From positions 1 to 40,803 of the forward strand of contig JADGDY010000019.1 in assembly GCA_016744655.1 (NCBI GenBank): 40,803 bases of DNA, in the 5' to 3' direction. This DNA comes from Bacteroidales bacterium. Lineage in GTDB: Bacteria; Bacteroidota; Bacteroidia; Bacteroidales; UBA12170. Positions within the stretch are counted from its first letter, which is position 1. The number at the start of each line of letters is the position of its first letter. Shown here one piece after another: positions 16,515 to 24,784 of the stretch. The notes beneath the pieces are model-generated. The model had not been told where the DNA came from. It did no database searches and saw only the letters and a list, made by a program, of their open reading frames with translations. A program made the position numbers and the translations under genes.

Positions 16515-17588
16515 ATGGAGTACCTGAATACATTAATTACTGGAATGGGAAGTTACGTTCCTAGTGAGGTAATAAAAAACGACACTTTTGTTCAGCAAGA
16601 ATTTTACACGGAGAAACTTGAAAGACTTGATAACCCTGGAGAAGAAATCATTAGTAAATTCAATGAAATTACAGGTATTAAAGAACGTAGATATTTAAAG
16701 AAGGACCAATTGGTTTCTGATATGGCAGCTATAGCTGCTAAACGAGCAATTGAAGATGCAAAGATTGACCCAGAAACTATTGATCAGATTATTTGTGCCC
16801 ATAATTTTGGCGATATCCATCATGGGAGTACTCAAACAGATATTCTCCCAAGTATAGCTTCAAAAGTAAAACATACATTAAAGATTAAAAGTCCATCATG
16901 TGTAGCCTATGATATTTTATTTGGTTGCCCCGGCTGGGTTCAAGGAATGATTCAAGCTGACGCTTATGCAAAGGCTGGCTTAGGGAAAAGGTTTTTAGTA
17001 ATAGGTGCAGAAGCCTTAAGTAGAGTTGTAGATCCTTATGATAGAGACACAATGATATATTCTGATGGAGCAGGCGCAGCTATTATAGAAGCTGTTGAAG
17101 AGAATGAAAAAAGAGGAATTCTTAGCTCTTCAATGCAAACAGATACTCTAGATGAAGCATATTTTCTTTATATGGGAAAATCTAACAAACCAGGCTTTGA
17201 ACCTGACACAAAGTATATGAAAATGTTTGGTAGAAAGATATATGAGTATGCTATCTCTAATGTTCCTGCAGCTATGAAACTATCATTAGAAAGAGCTAAT
17301 TTAGAAATTTCTGATGTTAAGAAGGTATTGATACATCAAGCCAATGAGAAAATGGACGAAGCCATAGTTAAGCGTTTCTATAGATTGTATAAAGAAAAGA
17401 TGCCTGAAAAAATAATGCCAATGAGTATTGGTTTATTAGGAAACAGCTCTGTGGCTACTGTTCCAACACTATACGATAAGATCCTCAGAAATGAATATCC
17501 TGAGCACGAAATAAAAGAAGGAGACGTATTGATGTTTGCATCTGTGGGTGCAGGTATGAATATTAACTCCTTTGTATATAAGAAGTAA
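16515..17588 (+). CDS. 3-oxoacyl-ACP synthase III family protein (FabH-like)
   Basis: 357 aa, cytoplasmic condensing enzyme with the thiolase fold. The KAS III catalytic triad is visible: Cys138 in DILFGCPGWVQG, His274 in VLIHQANEKMDEA, Asn310 in GLLGNSSVATVPTLY. N-terminal GMGSYVPSEVI and EITGIKERRY are also family features. FabH starts fatty acid synthesis from acetyl-CoA and malonyl-ACP, but the larger size and divergent Cys context suggest a paralogue that may use other acyl primers. The gene stands alone, with no fab, plsX or acpP neighbour, which also argues against the primary FabH. A TACTTTTA sequence at 16480-16487 could be a weak -7 box. A strong hairpin terminator follows. Confidence 0.82.
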   Translation: MEYLNTLITGMGSYVPSEVIKNDTFVQQEFYTEKLERLDNPGEEIISKFNEITGIKERRYLKKDQLVSDMAAIAAKRAIEDAKIDPETIDQIICAHNFGDIHHGSTQTDILPSIASKVKHTLKIKSPSCVAYDILFGCPGWVQGMIQADAYAKAGLGKRFLVIGAEALSRVVDPYDRDTMIYSDGAGAAIIEAVEENEKRGILSSSMQTDTLDEAYFLYMGKSNKPGFEPDTKYMKMFGRKIYEYAISNVPAAMKLSLERANLEISDVKKVLIHQANEKMDEAIVKRFYRLYKEKMPEKIMPMSIGLLGNSSVATVPTLYDKILRNEYPEHEIKEGDVLMFASVGAGMNINSFVYKK

Positions 17589-17610
17589 AAATATTTATCA
17601 AATCATAAAA

Positions 17611-17650
17611 TGCGAAGTTTGAGAAAATTCTCTCGAACTTCGTGTTTTTT
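17611..17650 (+). terminator. Rho-independent terminator after the FabH-like gene
   Basis: CGAAGTT (17613-17619) pairs with AACTTCG (17636-17642), extended by GAGA/TCTC inside, followed by TGTTTTTTG. Lies 24 bases after the stop at 17588 and before the convergent Sua5-like gene. Confidence 0.8.
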
Positions 17651-17693
17651 GTCTAAGAGTTTGACTTCCTGCTGCTCAAATAAAAATGAAATA

Positions 17694-18308
17694 TTAAAAC
17701 TGCAGGATCCCCTTGCCTTCTCTAATAATTTCAAAATCTCCATCTACACAATCCACGATTGTACTCACCTGATTATCTCCAAAGCCTCCATCCACTACAA
17801 TATCTACTTTGTCAGAAAATTCATCATGTAAAATTTCAGGATCAGTATTATATTCTAGAATATTGTCTTGAGCATGTATAGAGGAGGATATTAATGGATA
17901 ATCTAGTTGATTGATAATAGAAAGAGCCACATTATGGTCAGGGATTCTAATTCCAATGGTTTTCTTTTTATTATTGAAAATTTTAGGAATATTACTATTG
18001 GCTTCCAGAATAAAAGTAAAAGGTCCTGGTAAGTTTCGTTTCATGACTTTAAAAATAGACTTATCAAAGCTTTTTGTAAATGTGGAGAGCTGACTTAAAT
18101 CACTAAAAATAAAAGAAAAATCTGCCTCTTTTTTCTTTATCCCTTTAAGCTGTGCAATTCTTTCAACGGCTTTCCCTTTACAGGGATGGCAGCCAAAAGC
18201 ATATATTGTATCTGTTGGATAGATGATAACTCCTCCATCCATTAAGCATTCATAAATAGTGTTAAGATGACGTTGAGCGGGATTTTCAGGGTATAGTTTT
18301 ATGATCAT
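17694..18308 (-). CDS. Sua5/YciO/YrdC family protein (L-threonylcarbamoyladenylate synthase-like)
   Basis: 204 aa. YrdC-fold protein. True TsaC/Sua5 enzymes make threonylcarbamoyl-AMP for tRNA t6A; YciO paralogues are less well defined. The sequence shows GGVIIYPTDTIYAFGCHP (nucleotide and threonine site), RIAQLKGIKKKEADFSFIFSDL, LPGPFTFILEA and TIGIRIPDHNVAL, then VDGGFGDNQVSTIVDC. FSFIFSDL replaces the more usual KPL/RPL loop wording, closer to YciO than to TsaC. An in-frame GTG at 18326 overlaps the -7 box at 18326-18333, so the ATG at 18308 is taken. Whether it is the organism's t6A enzyme or the YciO paralogue is not certain. Confidence 0.82.
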   Translation of the reverse strand: MIIKLYPENPAQRHLNTIYECLMDGGVIIYPTDTIYAFGCHPCKGKAVERIAQLKGIKKKEADFSFIFSDLSQLSTFTKSFDKSIFKVMKRNLPGPFTFILEANSNIPKIFNNKKKTIGIRIPDHNVALSIINQLDYPLISSSIHAQDNILEYNTDPEILHDEFSDKVDIVVDGGFGDNQVSTIVDCVDGDFEIIREGKGILQF

Positions 18309-18325
18309 CTTATAAATTTTGGACA

Positions 18326-18333
18326 CAAATGTA
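18326..18333 (-). promoter_or_regulatory. Probable -7 box (TACATTTG) of the Sua5-like gene
   Basis: On the minus strand TACATTTG matches TAnnTTTG and lies 17 bases before the ATG at 18308. No TTG at the 20-base spacing. It argues against the upstream GTG start. Confidence 0.5.
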
Positions 18334-18501
18334 TTGATTTCAAGAATACTAAATCCTTAGAATGTTTACAAATTAACAGAAGTTAGGTTATAGAAAATAT
18401 TTAAAACTCACGATAAAAGATCATTTATCATGTATCCCTCTATGATTAATTACATATTTTTCTTGTATATCCCGATTCTTTTAAGGATTGCAAAACTATA
18501 T

Positions 18502-18532
18502 TTGCTCAAATGACAATCAAATACTATCTTTG
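18502..18532 (+). promoter_or_regulatory. Bacteroidota-type promoter of the lipoprotein/POT transporter operon
   Basis: TTG (18502-18504), exactly 20 bases, then TATCTTTG (18525-18532). The ATG at 18554 follows 21 bases later. Confidence 0.7.
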
Positions 18533-18553
18533 CTTATCACATAAATTTTACAA

Positions 18554-18952
18554 ATGAAAAAAGTACTCAGTATCATTTTTGTATTTGCTCTAGGTCTAAT
18601 GTTTATTTATTCTTGCGACAAAGAAGACAAACCTCAAACCTATACAAGCTATGATGTAGCTTACCTTTTAAAAAATAATATGTCAGAAGGTAAAAGGTTT
18701 ACTATTACCTATAAAGATCCTGCTTTTGCGAATAAAACTACTGAGCAATATGAAAGTATTGCAGATACTTTTTGGGTAAGGTTTGAAGCCAAAAGCCTTG
18801 ACTACCTTTACCTTGCAGGAAGAACTCGTCTGGATACTGCTGACTATACCATCAGTATTTATGTAGATTCAAAACTAATTGCAACAGACTCCACATCATG
18901 CAATTGGCTATGCGATAGCACATTAGTAGAATTAGAATACCCCCTACCATAA
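18554..18952 (+). CDS. Small lipoprotein of unknown function
   Basis: 132 aa. Signal peptide with lipobox IYSC (Cys21) followed by DKEDK, which fits an outer-membrane, possibly surface-exposed lipoprotein. The mature part of about 110 residues is predicted beta-rich (FTITYKDPAF, DYTISIYVDSKLIATDS) and has two Cys close together near the end (CNWLC) that could form a disulfide. No family recognised. The gene has a clear promoter (18502-18532) and ends 15 bases before the POT transporter gene, so the two are probably co-transcribed. A helper role in peptide uptake would be speculation. Confidence 0.65.
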   Translation: MKKVLSIIFVFALGLMFIYSCDKEDKPQTYTSYDVAYLLKNNMSEGKRFTITYKDPAFANKTTEQYESIADTFWVRFEAKSLDYLYLAGRTRLDTADYTISIYVDSKLIATDSTSCNWLCDSTLVELEYPLP

Positions 18953-18967
18953 TCTAAATTCTAAATC

Positions 18968-20386
18968 ATGAGTAATATTTTTAAAAAGTTCCCACGTACC
19001 TTTTGGGTGGCGAACACTATTGAGCTATTCGAAAGATTTGCTTGGTATGGATTCTTTATGCTCTTTGCAAACTACCTCACCAAGTCGAGTGATATTGGTG
19101 GATTAGAGTTTAGCCAGAATCAAAAAGGGCTCATCATGGGTATAGGAACAGGAATTCTCTATTTCCTTCCTGTGATAACTGGAGCAATAGCAGACAAGTG
19201 GGGCTATAAAAAAGTATTGATCTTATCATTCTTTATCTATGCATCGGCATTTATTGTGATGCCCATGTTCGATACTTTTACTGGCGTTTTCCTAATCTAC
19301 CTATACTTAGCAGTTGGTGCGGCTTTATTTAAGCCTGTTATATCAGCCACGGTTGCTAAAACCACAACTGACAAAACCGCTTCTATTGGCTTTGGAATAT
19401 TTTATATGATGGTGAATATTGGCTCGTTCTTCGGCCCTTTACTCACTTTGGCTTTTAAAGATACTTCTTATGAATTGGTATTTTACATTTCTGCAGCCAT
19501 TATCTCGGTGAATTTCATCCTCATTCTTTTTTACAAAGAACCCGAAAGAGAAGAGAGTAAAGAATCTCTTGGTGAGACTATCAAGCAAGTGTTTAGAAAT
19601 ATTATAACCGTTTTAGTCGATTTTAAATTCGTTCTATTTTTAGTGATTGCTGCTGGTTTTTGGACCATGTATTTGCAGTTATTTTTCATGCTTCCAGTAT
19701 TTATAGAACAATGGGTTGACACCTCTTCTTGGTTTAATTATTTCTCAGCGCATATCCCATTTATTGCAGAAACTTATAGTATAGGAAACCAAATGGATCC
19801 TGAGTTCATTACGAATTTTGATGCCATGTTTATCATTTTATTCCAAGTACTCATCAGTAGTATCATTATGCGTTGGAAGGCTTTAAATGTGATGATGACT
19901 GGTTTTACTATCTCTACTATCGGACTCAGCTTAACTCTAGTTACTCAAAATCCATTATTTATTATTGCCTCACTATTCATCTTTGCAATTGGTGAAATGA
20001 CAGCCTCCCCAAAAATAACTGAATATATCGGCAGGATTGCCCCAGCAGATAAGAAGGCCTTATATATGGGCTATTCATTTATCCCTATGTTTTTAGGCAA
20101 TATTATGGCTGGTATAATTTCTGGATATGTTTATCAGAAAACTAGTGATTTGGTAAGCTTTGTTAGAGAGGAGGCTGCAAAAATCAATTTAGAGCTTCCA
20201 GAACAGTTGAGTCAAAATGAAGAATTAGCTGCATTAGCCAGTGAGTTAAATATGAGTCATAGAGAGTTGGTCAATTACCTTTGGATTAGTTATAATCCAT
20301 CTCAAATTTGGATAGTTGTAGCAAGTATTGGAGCTATGGCAGCGGTAAGTTTGTACTTATATAATCGTTTCCTTATTGAGGATTAG
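18968..20386 (+). CDS. POT/PTR family proton-dependent oligopeptide transporter (MFS)
   Basis: 472 aa, about 12-14 transmembrane helices. The PTR signature near the start, IELFERFAWYGFFMLFANYL, carries the ExxERFxYYG-type motif for proton coupling. It is followed by PVITGAIADKWGYKK and a conserved GFGIFYMMVNIGSFFGPLL block. Members import di- and tripeptides with protons. Residues about 245-290 and 390-440 are hydrophilic insertions, including a segment rich in Glu/Leu. Co-transcribed with the small lipoprotein. Its last 14 bases overlap the end of the convergent rhomboid gene. Substrate inferred from the family only. Confidence 0.87.
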   Translation: MSNIFKKFPRTFWVANTIELFERFAWYGFFMLFANYLTKSSDIGGLEFSQNQKGLIMGIGTGILYFLPVITGAIADKWGYKKVLILSFFIYASAFIVMPMFDTFTGVFLIYLYLAVGAALFKPVISATVAKTTTDKTASIGFGIFYMMVNIGSFFGPLLTLAFKDTSYELVFYISAAIISVNFILILFYKEPEREESKESLGETIKQVFRNIITVLVDFKFVLFLVIAAGFWTMYLQLFFMLPVFIEQWVDTSSWFNYFSAHIPFIAETYSIGNQMDPEFITNFDAMFIILFQVLISSIIMRWKALNVMMTGFTISTIGLSLTLVTQNPLFIIASLFIFAIGEMTASPKITEYIGRIAPADKKALYMGYSFIPMFLGNIMAGIISGYVYQKTSDLVSFVREEAAKINLELPEQLSQNEELAALASELNMSHRELVNYLWISYNPSQIWIVVASIGAMAAVSLYLYNRFLIED

Positions 20387-21128
20387 GTTTATCCTCATTC
20401 ACTTTCTTAGGGGGTGATTTCTTATAATGATAATGAACCTTCGTTGGCTTTGCTTTCTCACTTAATGATGTTTTATCAGCAGGAGTTATGGAACGCCAAT
20501 AGGCATTTTCATCATCTGGAACGTCACTATCATCCCATACAAAAACCTCCTCTTCTGGCCCTTCTTTTCTAAAATAAAAAGCCATTAATGCACCAGATAC
20601 AAATCCGAATAAATGACCTTCCCAACTGATATTCTTTTCTGGAAAAAATTCTGGGAAAAATCCCCATATCATACTTCCATATAGAAAGGCAATAATCATT
20701 GTGAGCGTTAATAACCTTTTGTTATTCCTGATGATTCCTGAAACAAATAAAAATGAAGCTAAGCCATAAACAACCCCACTAGCTCCAATATGATAGGCAT
20801 CACGTGCCCCTAACCACAACCAAACTCCACTTAAAACCCAAATCAGAAGCAGGATTTTCCAAGCCACATCTTTATAGAAATAGAAAAGTAGGGTTCCTAA
20901 AAATATAAAAGGAGTAGAATTAGAAATCAAATGCCCCCAATCACTATGCAAAAATGGCATGAGAATAATTCCTGGAATTCCTTTCAGTTCTAATGGATAA
21001 ACTCCTAAAAATGAAAACCGAATATCGAATAAGTATTCAACGAACTTCACTAACCACATAATCAGTAGTAATGCAAAGGGATAAAATCCAGCTTTTATTA
21101 AATCTATTTTTTCTTTTTGTGAGGACAT
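20373..21128 (-). CDS. Rhomboid family intramembrane serine protease
   Basis: 251 aa with about six membrane helices. Catalytic dyad Ser117 in HIGASGVVYGL and His172 in ISWEGHLFGFVSG; His66 and Asn70 in GHLISNSTPF correspond to the conserved oxyanion-side motif. The C-terminal 50 residues are hydrophilic and charged (EEEVFVWDDSD, then KVHYHYKKSPPKK) and lie outside the membrane. Cleaves substrates inside the bilayer; target unknown. The reading frame extends to a TTG at 21173, but the ATG at 21128 is preferred: it is preceded by AAAGGAG, a good Shine-Dalgarno-like site, which is unusual in this phylum. Its 3' end overlaps the POT gene by 14 bases. Confidence 0.88.
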   Translation of the reverse strand: MSSQKEKIDLIKAGFYPFALLLIMWLVKFVEYLFDIRFSFLGVYPLELKGIPGIILMPFLHSDWGHLISNSTPFIFLGTLLFYFYKDVAWKILLLIWVLSGVWLWLGARDAYHIGASGVVYGLASFLFVSGIIRNNKRLLTLTMIIAFLYGSMIWGFFPEFFPEKNISWEGHLFGFVSGALMAFYFRKEGPEEEVFVWDDSDVPDDENAYWRSITPADKTSLSEKAKPTKVHYHYKKSPPKKVNEDKPNPQ

Positions 21129-21181
21129 ATCTCCTTTGTTATCAATAATGATACTACAAATATTTACAGTCAATATGGCAT

Positions 21182-21206
21182 AAAAAAAAGAGGCCTAAGC
21201 CTCTTT
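21182..21206 (-). terminator. Strong terminator of rpoD
   Basis: On the minus strand AAAGAGGC pairs with GCCTCTTT (8 bp, loop TTAG-like) followed by a run of about eight T. It lies just after the rpoD stop at 21220 and insulates rpoD from the rhomboid gene. Confidence 0.9.
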
Positions 21207-21219
21207 GTATTATTTGTAT

Positions 21220-22086
21220 TTATTGTCCTAAATAGGATTTTAGTAGTTTGGAGCGCGAAGGATGTTTGAGTCTACGAATGGCTTTTTCTTTAATCTGACG
21301 AACGCGTTCTCGTGTCAAATCAAACTTATCGCCTATTTCATCTAGCGTTAAACCATGATTCATTCCAATTCCATAGTATAGATTCACCACTTCTCTTTCT
21401 TTATCAGTAAGCGTAGATAGCGAACGTTGTATTTCCTGAGTCAAGCTCTCTCTAATAAGGTGCTCGTCTGACTTAGGTGTATCATCACTTACAATAAAAT
21501 CAACCATACTAGTATCATCATCCGTAGAAAGTGGTGCATCAATAGAAACAGAACGGCTAGATATACGCATTGCTGCATTTACCTTGATTTCTGATGTTTC
21601 TAAATGTTTAGCTATTTCCTCCTCAGATGGTGGACGATTAAGTTGCTGTTCTAATAATGAAATAGTTTTCTTTATCTTATTAATTGAGCCTACCTGATTC
21701 AATGGCAAACGAACAATTCGAGACTGCTCGGCTAGTGCCTGAAGAATAGATTGGCGAATCCACCAAACGGCATATGAAATAAATTTGAATCCTCTAGTTT
21801 CGTCAAACCTACGGGCTGCTTTTATTAAGCCCACATTACCCTCATTAATTAAATCAGGTAAACTTAGACCTTGATTTTGATATTGTTTAGATACCGAAAC
21901 CACAAAACGCAGATTGGCTTTCACTAATTTGTTAAGCGCTCTTTCGTCTCCTTCTTTTATTCGCTGGGCAAGCTTTACTTCTTCCTCAGCTGTGATCAAA
22001 TCTTCCCGACCAATATCTGTTAGATATTTATCGAGGGAAGCATTCTCACGATTGGTGATCGATTTATTTATTTTTAGCTGGCGCAT
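21220..22086 (-). CDS. rpoD: Primary RNA polymerase sigma factor, Bacteroidota type
   Basis: 288 aa. Sigma-70 without region 1.1, the form used as housekeeping sigma in Bacteroidota. N-terminus [21 protein letters not shown] is the hallmark of this group. Region 2 spans about 50-120 ([37 protein letters not shown], split here as seen at 78-116), region 3 about 125-195, and region 4 with its helix-turn-helix at about 245-280 ([19 protein letters not shown]). The open frame continues upstream to 22224, but the extension would contain this gene's own promoter (22129-22159) and is hydrophobic junk, so the ATG at 22086 is the start. It recognises -33 TTG / -7 TAnnTTTG promoters in this phylum. Confidence 0.95.
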   Translation of the reverse strand: MRQLKINKSITNRENASLDKYLTDIGREDLITAEEEVKLAQRIKEGDERALNKLVKANLRFVVSVSKQYQNQGLSLPDLINEGNVGLIKAARRFDETRGFKFISYAVWWIRQSILQALAEQSRIVRLPLNQVGSINKIKKTISLLEQQLNRPPSEEEIAKHLETSEIKVNAAMRISSRSVSIDAPLSTDDDTSMVDFIVSDDTPKSDEHLIRESLTQEIQRSLSTLTDKEREVVNLYYGIGMNHGLTLDEIGDKFDLTRERVRQIKEKAIRRLKHPSRSKLLKSYLGQ

Positions 22087-22128
22087 TTTCTTTAATTTAA
22101 ATTGTTGAGATAATCGATGGTAACTAAG

Positions 22129-22159
22129 CAAATATAAGACTAAATTGGATATATTCCAA
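22129..22159 (-). promoter_or_regulatory. Promoter of rpoD
   Basis: On the minus strand TTG (22159-22157), exactly 20 bases, then TATATTTG (22136-22129). The ATG at 22086 is about 42 bases downstream. A textbook match to the consensus read by the very sigma factor it drives. Confidence 0.75.
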
Positions 22160-22320
22160 ATAAGCCAAACAGTCATATTGTTAAAAATATGAAAAGCAAA
22201 ATCCACATCATTTACCAAATACAAACACTACACCATTTGTATTATTGCCTGAATTTGAATACTTAACTAAATTTAACAGCAAAGAATAATTTATTATTTA
22301 AAAGAATGAAGTGCTAAAAA

Positions 22321-23403
22321 CTAAAAACGATAAGCTGCCTTGCGCAAACTTTTCATGTTTTTAATTGGAAATGGAGGATTTAGTTCGTTAGCTAAGAATT
22401 GATAGATTTTCAATCTGATTTCATTGGCTTTTTTAGTATCAATTCTATCAAAGGAATGGCCTCCTGGTATTTCTTGATATATTTCATATTCAAACTTTTT
22501 TCCATCGGCCTTAAGAGATTTGATCAGATGCTCAACTTCAAGAACATTTACATCATCGTCGTTGGTGTTGGTATGAATTAGAAGAGGCGTGTTTTTCATC
22601 TTATGAGTATTCCATGCTGGAGACCTTCTGCGATACTCTTCAATATTTTCTTGAGCAGTGGCTCCAATATGATAATCTGCTGAATAAAGTGCTCTATAGT
22701 CATCATCCATATATCCCATACGTGACACTAAATCACTCACTGGAACTCCAGCAAATGCCGCTTGATAATCTTGAGGATGGTCAAATATATTCATCAAACT
22801 TATCATACCTCCATGACTCCAACCCATTATACCAACTCTACTCCCATCAACAATACCATAGTTTTCTACCATGTGGTTTCTTGCGACAAAAACATCCTCA
22901 TTCTCTAATCCACCATAATCGATATTCTCGTAATACGATTTTCCATAACCCGTGCTTCCACGATACTCTGGAGCAACTACAATATAACCTTGTGCCATTA
23001 ATTCACGAACAATGTGAGTATAATAGGTAGTTAAATCTCCATGGACTCCTCCATGAGGCAATACCATTAGAGGATACTTTTTATGTGCTTCTACTATTTT
23101 TGGTATAAACACATAAGACCAAAATTTCAAAGGATTTCCATAACTCATGTGTGTTTCGCTTTTGATGTTTGAAGCTGGTGGTCCAGGAATATATATTTTG
23201 TCTACAAATGCCACATCTCCAACTTTCTCAAACCAGAGGAGGTCTTCGTTTTGCTTATTCACTTTATTGAACTTGTGCTGTAGGTTATCTAACTGAATTT
23301 CTAAGCTTTCAAGTTTTTCGAGTAATTGAGTATTTGAGTCTTGAGCAGAAGATAATAAAGAGGATAATAAAAATATAGATAAAAAGACTTTGAAAATATT
23401 CAT
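22321..23403 (-). CDS. Exported alpha/beta hydrolase, prolyl oligopeptidase (S9)-like
   Basis: 360 aa. Signal peptide 1-20 (ends SSAQ), then a coiled-coil segment about 26-52 (LLEKLESLEIQLDNLQHKF). The hydrolase domain runs from about 85. It has the oxyanion HGG (LPHGGVHGD, 116-122), the S9 tell-tale YRGSTGYGKSYYE (147-159), nucleophile Ser196 in MGWSHGG, acid Asp282 in NDDDV, and base His316 in PGGHSFD. Catalytic domains of S9 peptidases look like this, but the beta-propeller that restricts substrates is missing and replaced by the short coiled coil. It could be a peptidase or an esterase acting in the periplasm. Preceded by a -7 box (23434-23427). Confidence 0.8.
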   Translation of the reverse strand: MNIFKVFLSIFLLSSLLSSAQDSNTQLLEKLESLEIQLDNLQHKFNKVNKQNEDLLWFEKVGDVAFVDKIYIPGPPASNIKSETHMSYGNPLKFWSYVFIPKIVEAHKKYPLMVLPHGGVHGDLTTYYTHIVRELMAQGYIVVAPEYRGSTGYGKSYYENIDYGGLENEDVFVARNHMVENYGIVDGSRVGIMGWSHGGMISLMNIFDHPQDYQAAFAGVPVSDLVSRMGYMDDDYRALYSADYHIGATAQENIEEYRRRSPAWNTHKMKNTPLLIHTNTNDDDVNVLEVEHLIKSLKADGKKFEYEIYQEIPGGHSFDRIDTKKANEIRLKIYQFLANELNPPFPIKNMKSLRKAAYRF

Positions 23404-23426
23404 GAGTTTTGTTTGATGGTGAAATT

Positions 23427-23434
23427 CAAAAATA
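23427..23434 (-). promoter_or_regulatory. -7 box (TATTTTTG) of the S9-like hydrolase gene, shared with a terminator tail
   Basis: TATTTTTG matches TAnnTTTG and lies 24 bases before the ATG at 23403. A TTG lies 22 bases upstream, inside the palindrome at 23435-23464. The same bases are the U-tract of that hairpin. Confidence 0.45.
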
Positions 23435-23464
23435 GGGAATTATCTATTTAAATAGACAATTCCC
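23435..23464 (-). terminator. 30-bp near-perfect palindrome ending the AAA_14 gene
   Basis: GGGAATT-x-TCTATTT faces AAATAGA-x-AATTCCC: 14 of 15 positions pair. On the minus strand it is followed by TATTTTTG and starts 15 bases after the stop of the ATPase gene (23479). It may instead, or also, be an operator, as it abuts the promoter of the next gene. Confidence 0.6.
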
Positions 23465-23478
23465 ATGTTTTTTTGGGT

Positions 23479-24678
23479 TTAATACATAAAACCAAACAAC
23501 CAAAGTGGAATCTTATTATGATAGCCCACTTCTAAATCATCGGCCGCAATATAGGAGTCAGGTAAATCAGCAATTTGGTCAAAGGTTTTCTTTCTTCCTC
23601 CAATCTCAAACAGATATTTATTATCAATTTTGAAATCTCCTTTTTTCGCAGATTTCACTACGTGAGATTTACACATTTGATTCATGAAAAACGTTTCTCT
23701 CATGGTTCCTTTTATAGATACATCTCCTAAATGCAATGATGATAAAAGCGAAGTATTATTCATATAGATTTTATCTGGCTTGGTTAAATAACCATCAGAA
23801 GAACCGGCTAAACGAATATTCTTAATCAGATTTGCTCTATCCAAAGCACCCAACAAACGAAGTAATACATCGCGACTTAAGCCAGTTTTTGAACTTAAGG
23901 CGGTAATATTTACTTGATATGGAACATTATCAGCTAATAAAGCAACCAGCATTTTAAGTTTATATACTGTGGCATAGGATATCTTCTCTAAAACTTGTAA
24001 GTCTCGTTCGATAATGATATTAATCACACTATTTAATCGCTCATGATATTGCCCTCTAGCTTCCTTAAAAAAAGGATAAATACCCTCACTCAAATACTCG
24101 TTAAACCAAGGAATAATTGATTTCCCTTTTGTAATTTCTAAAGATATCTCCGCATGATTTTTCAAGACCTCCTCAAAAGAATAGACTTTACCTTCATATT
24201 TTCCTGATAGCATTAAATATTCTCTAAATGACAGTTCATGAAGATTATAAATCGCAGCCCGTCTACTTAAGTCAGCTTCTGCTTTATGAATTTGTAAAGC
24301 TGAAGATCCAGAAAAAACGATTTTCAAGTCATGATAAATATCATGGAGGTTTTTAATATCCATTGACCAATGAGGATAATGATAAACCTCATCAATAAAT
24401 AAATGCCTCCCTCCTCTCAAATAAAATTCCTCGGCAAAATCGAACAATCTATTTTTCAGAAAATAGAAATTATCGAGACTCACATATATCCATGACCTAG
24501 ATGGTTTGGAATGTTTCTTCAAATACTGCAACATTAACGTGGTTTTACCCACGCCTCTTGCACCAGTTAAACCAATCAACCTGTCTTCCCAAACTATTTC
24601 ATGCAATAAATATCTTTCAAAATCATTACTGGTATTTGAAACTATCCTATCCGAAATTCTAAATAATTCATCCATCAT
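23479..24678 (-). CDS. AAA_14-family P-loop ATPase (DUF4143-type)
   Basis: 399 aa, cytoplasmic. Walker A GARGVGKTT (39-47), Walker B HLFIDEV (92-98), sensor-like IVFSGSSALQI, and RAAIYNLHELSFREYL, which is characteristic of AAA_14 proteins. The C-terminal part has a winged-helix-like region (ITALSSKTGLSRDVLLRLLGAL) and a DUF4143/nuclease-like end (KYLFEIGGRKKTFDQI). Many copies occur in Bacteroidota genomes, often near mobile or defence regions; their role is not settled. The frame starts with TTG at 24696, but that codon lies in the -7 box, so the ATG at 24678 (or 24675) is used. A palindrome covers the -33 box of its promoter. Confidence 0.82.
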   Translation of the reverse strand: MMDELFRISDRIVSNTSNDFERYLLHEIVWEDRLIGLTGARGVGKTTLMLQYLKKHSKPSRSWIYVSLDNFYFLKNRLFDFAEEFYLRGGRHLFIDEVYHYPHWSMDIKNLHDIYHDLKIVFSGSSALQIHKAEADLSRRAAIYNLHELSFREYLMLSGKYEGKVYSFEEVLKNHAEISLEITKGKSIIPWFNEYLSEGIYPFFKEARGQYHERLNSVINIIIERDLQVLEKISYATVYKLKMLVALLADNVPYQVNITALSSKTGLSRDVLLRLLGALDRANLIKNIRLAGSSDGYLTKPDKIYMNNTSLLSSLHLGDVSIKGTMRETFFMNQMCKSHVVKSAKKGDFKIDNKYLFEIGGRKKTFDQIADLPDSYIAADDLEVGYHNKIPLWLFGFMY

Positions 24679-24693
24679 TTTTGTATTAAAAAC

Positions 24694-24724
24694 CAAATAT
24701 ACATATTGTGTTGTTTGTATACAA
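24694..24724 (-). promoter_or_regulatory. Promoter of the AAA_14 gene with a palindrome over the -33 box
   Basis: On the minus strand TTG (24724-24722), exactly 20 bases, then TATATTTG (24701-24694). The -33 TTG is the first half of the perfect palindrome TTGTATACAA (24715-24724), a possible operator. Confidence 0.7.
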
Positions 24725-24784
24725 CGTTTTGTGTCTTTTAATGTATTTTAAACACAACATATAAAATATTCCAGAAATTTACAC

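Noticed and set aside
22614..23030. 138-codon open frame antisense to the S9-like hydrolase
   Set aside because: Low-complexity, His/Leu/Tyr-rich shadow of a well-supported gene with signal peptide and catalytic triad on the other strand.
23479..24678. AAA_14 ATPase as part of a defence or toxin-antitoxin system
   Set aside because: No nuclease, toxin or antitoxin neighbour; it stands between a hydrolase and a metabolic operon, so context does not support it.
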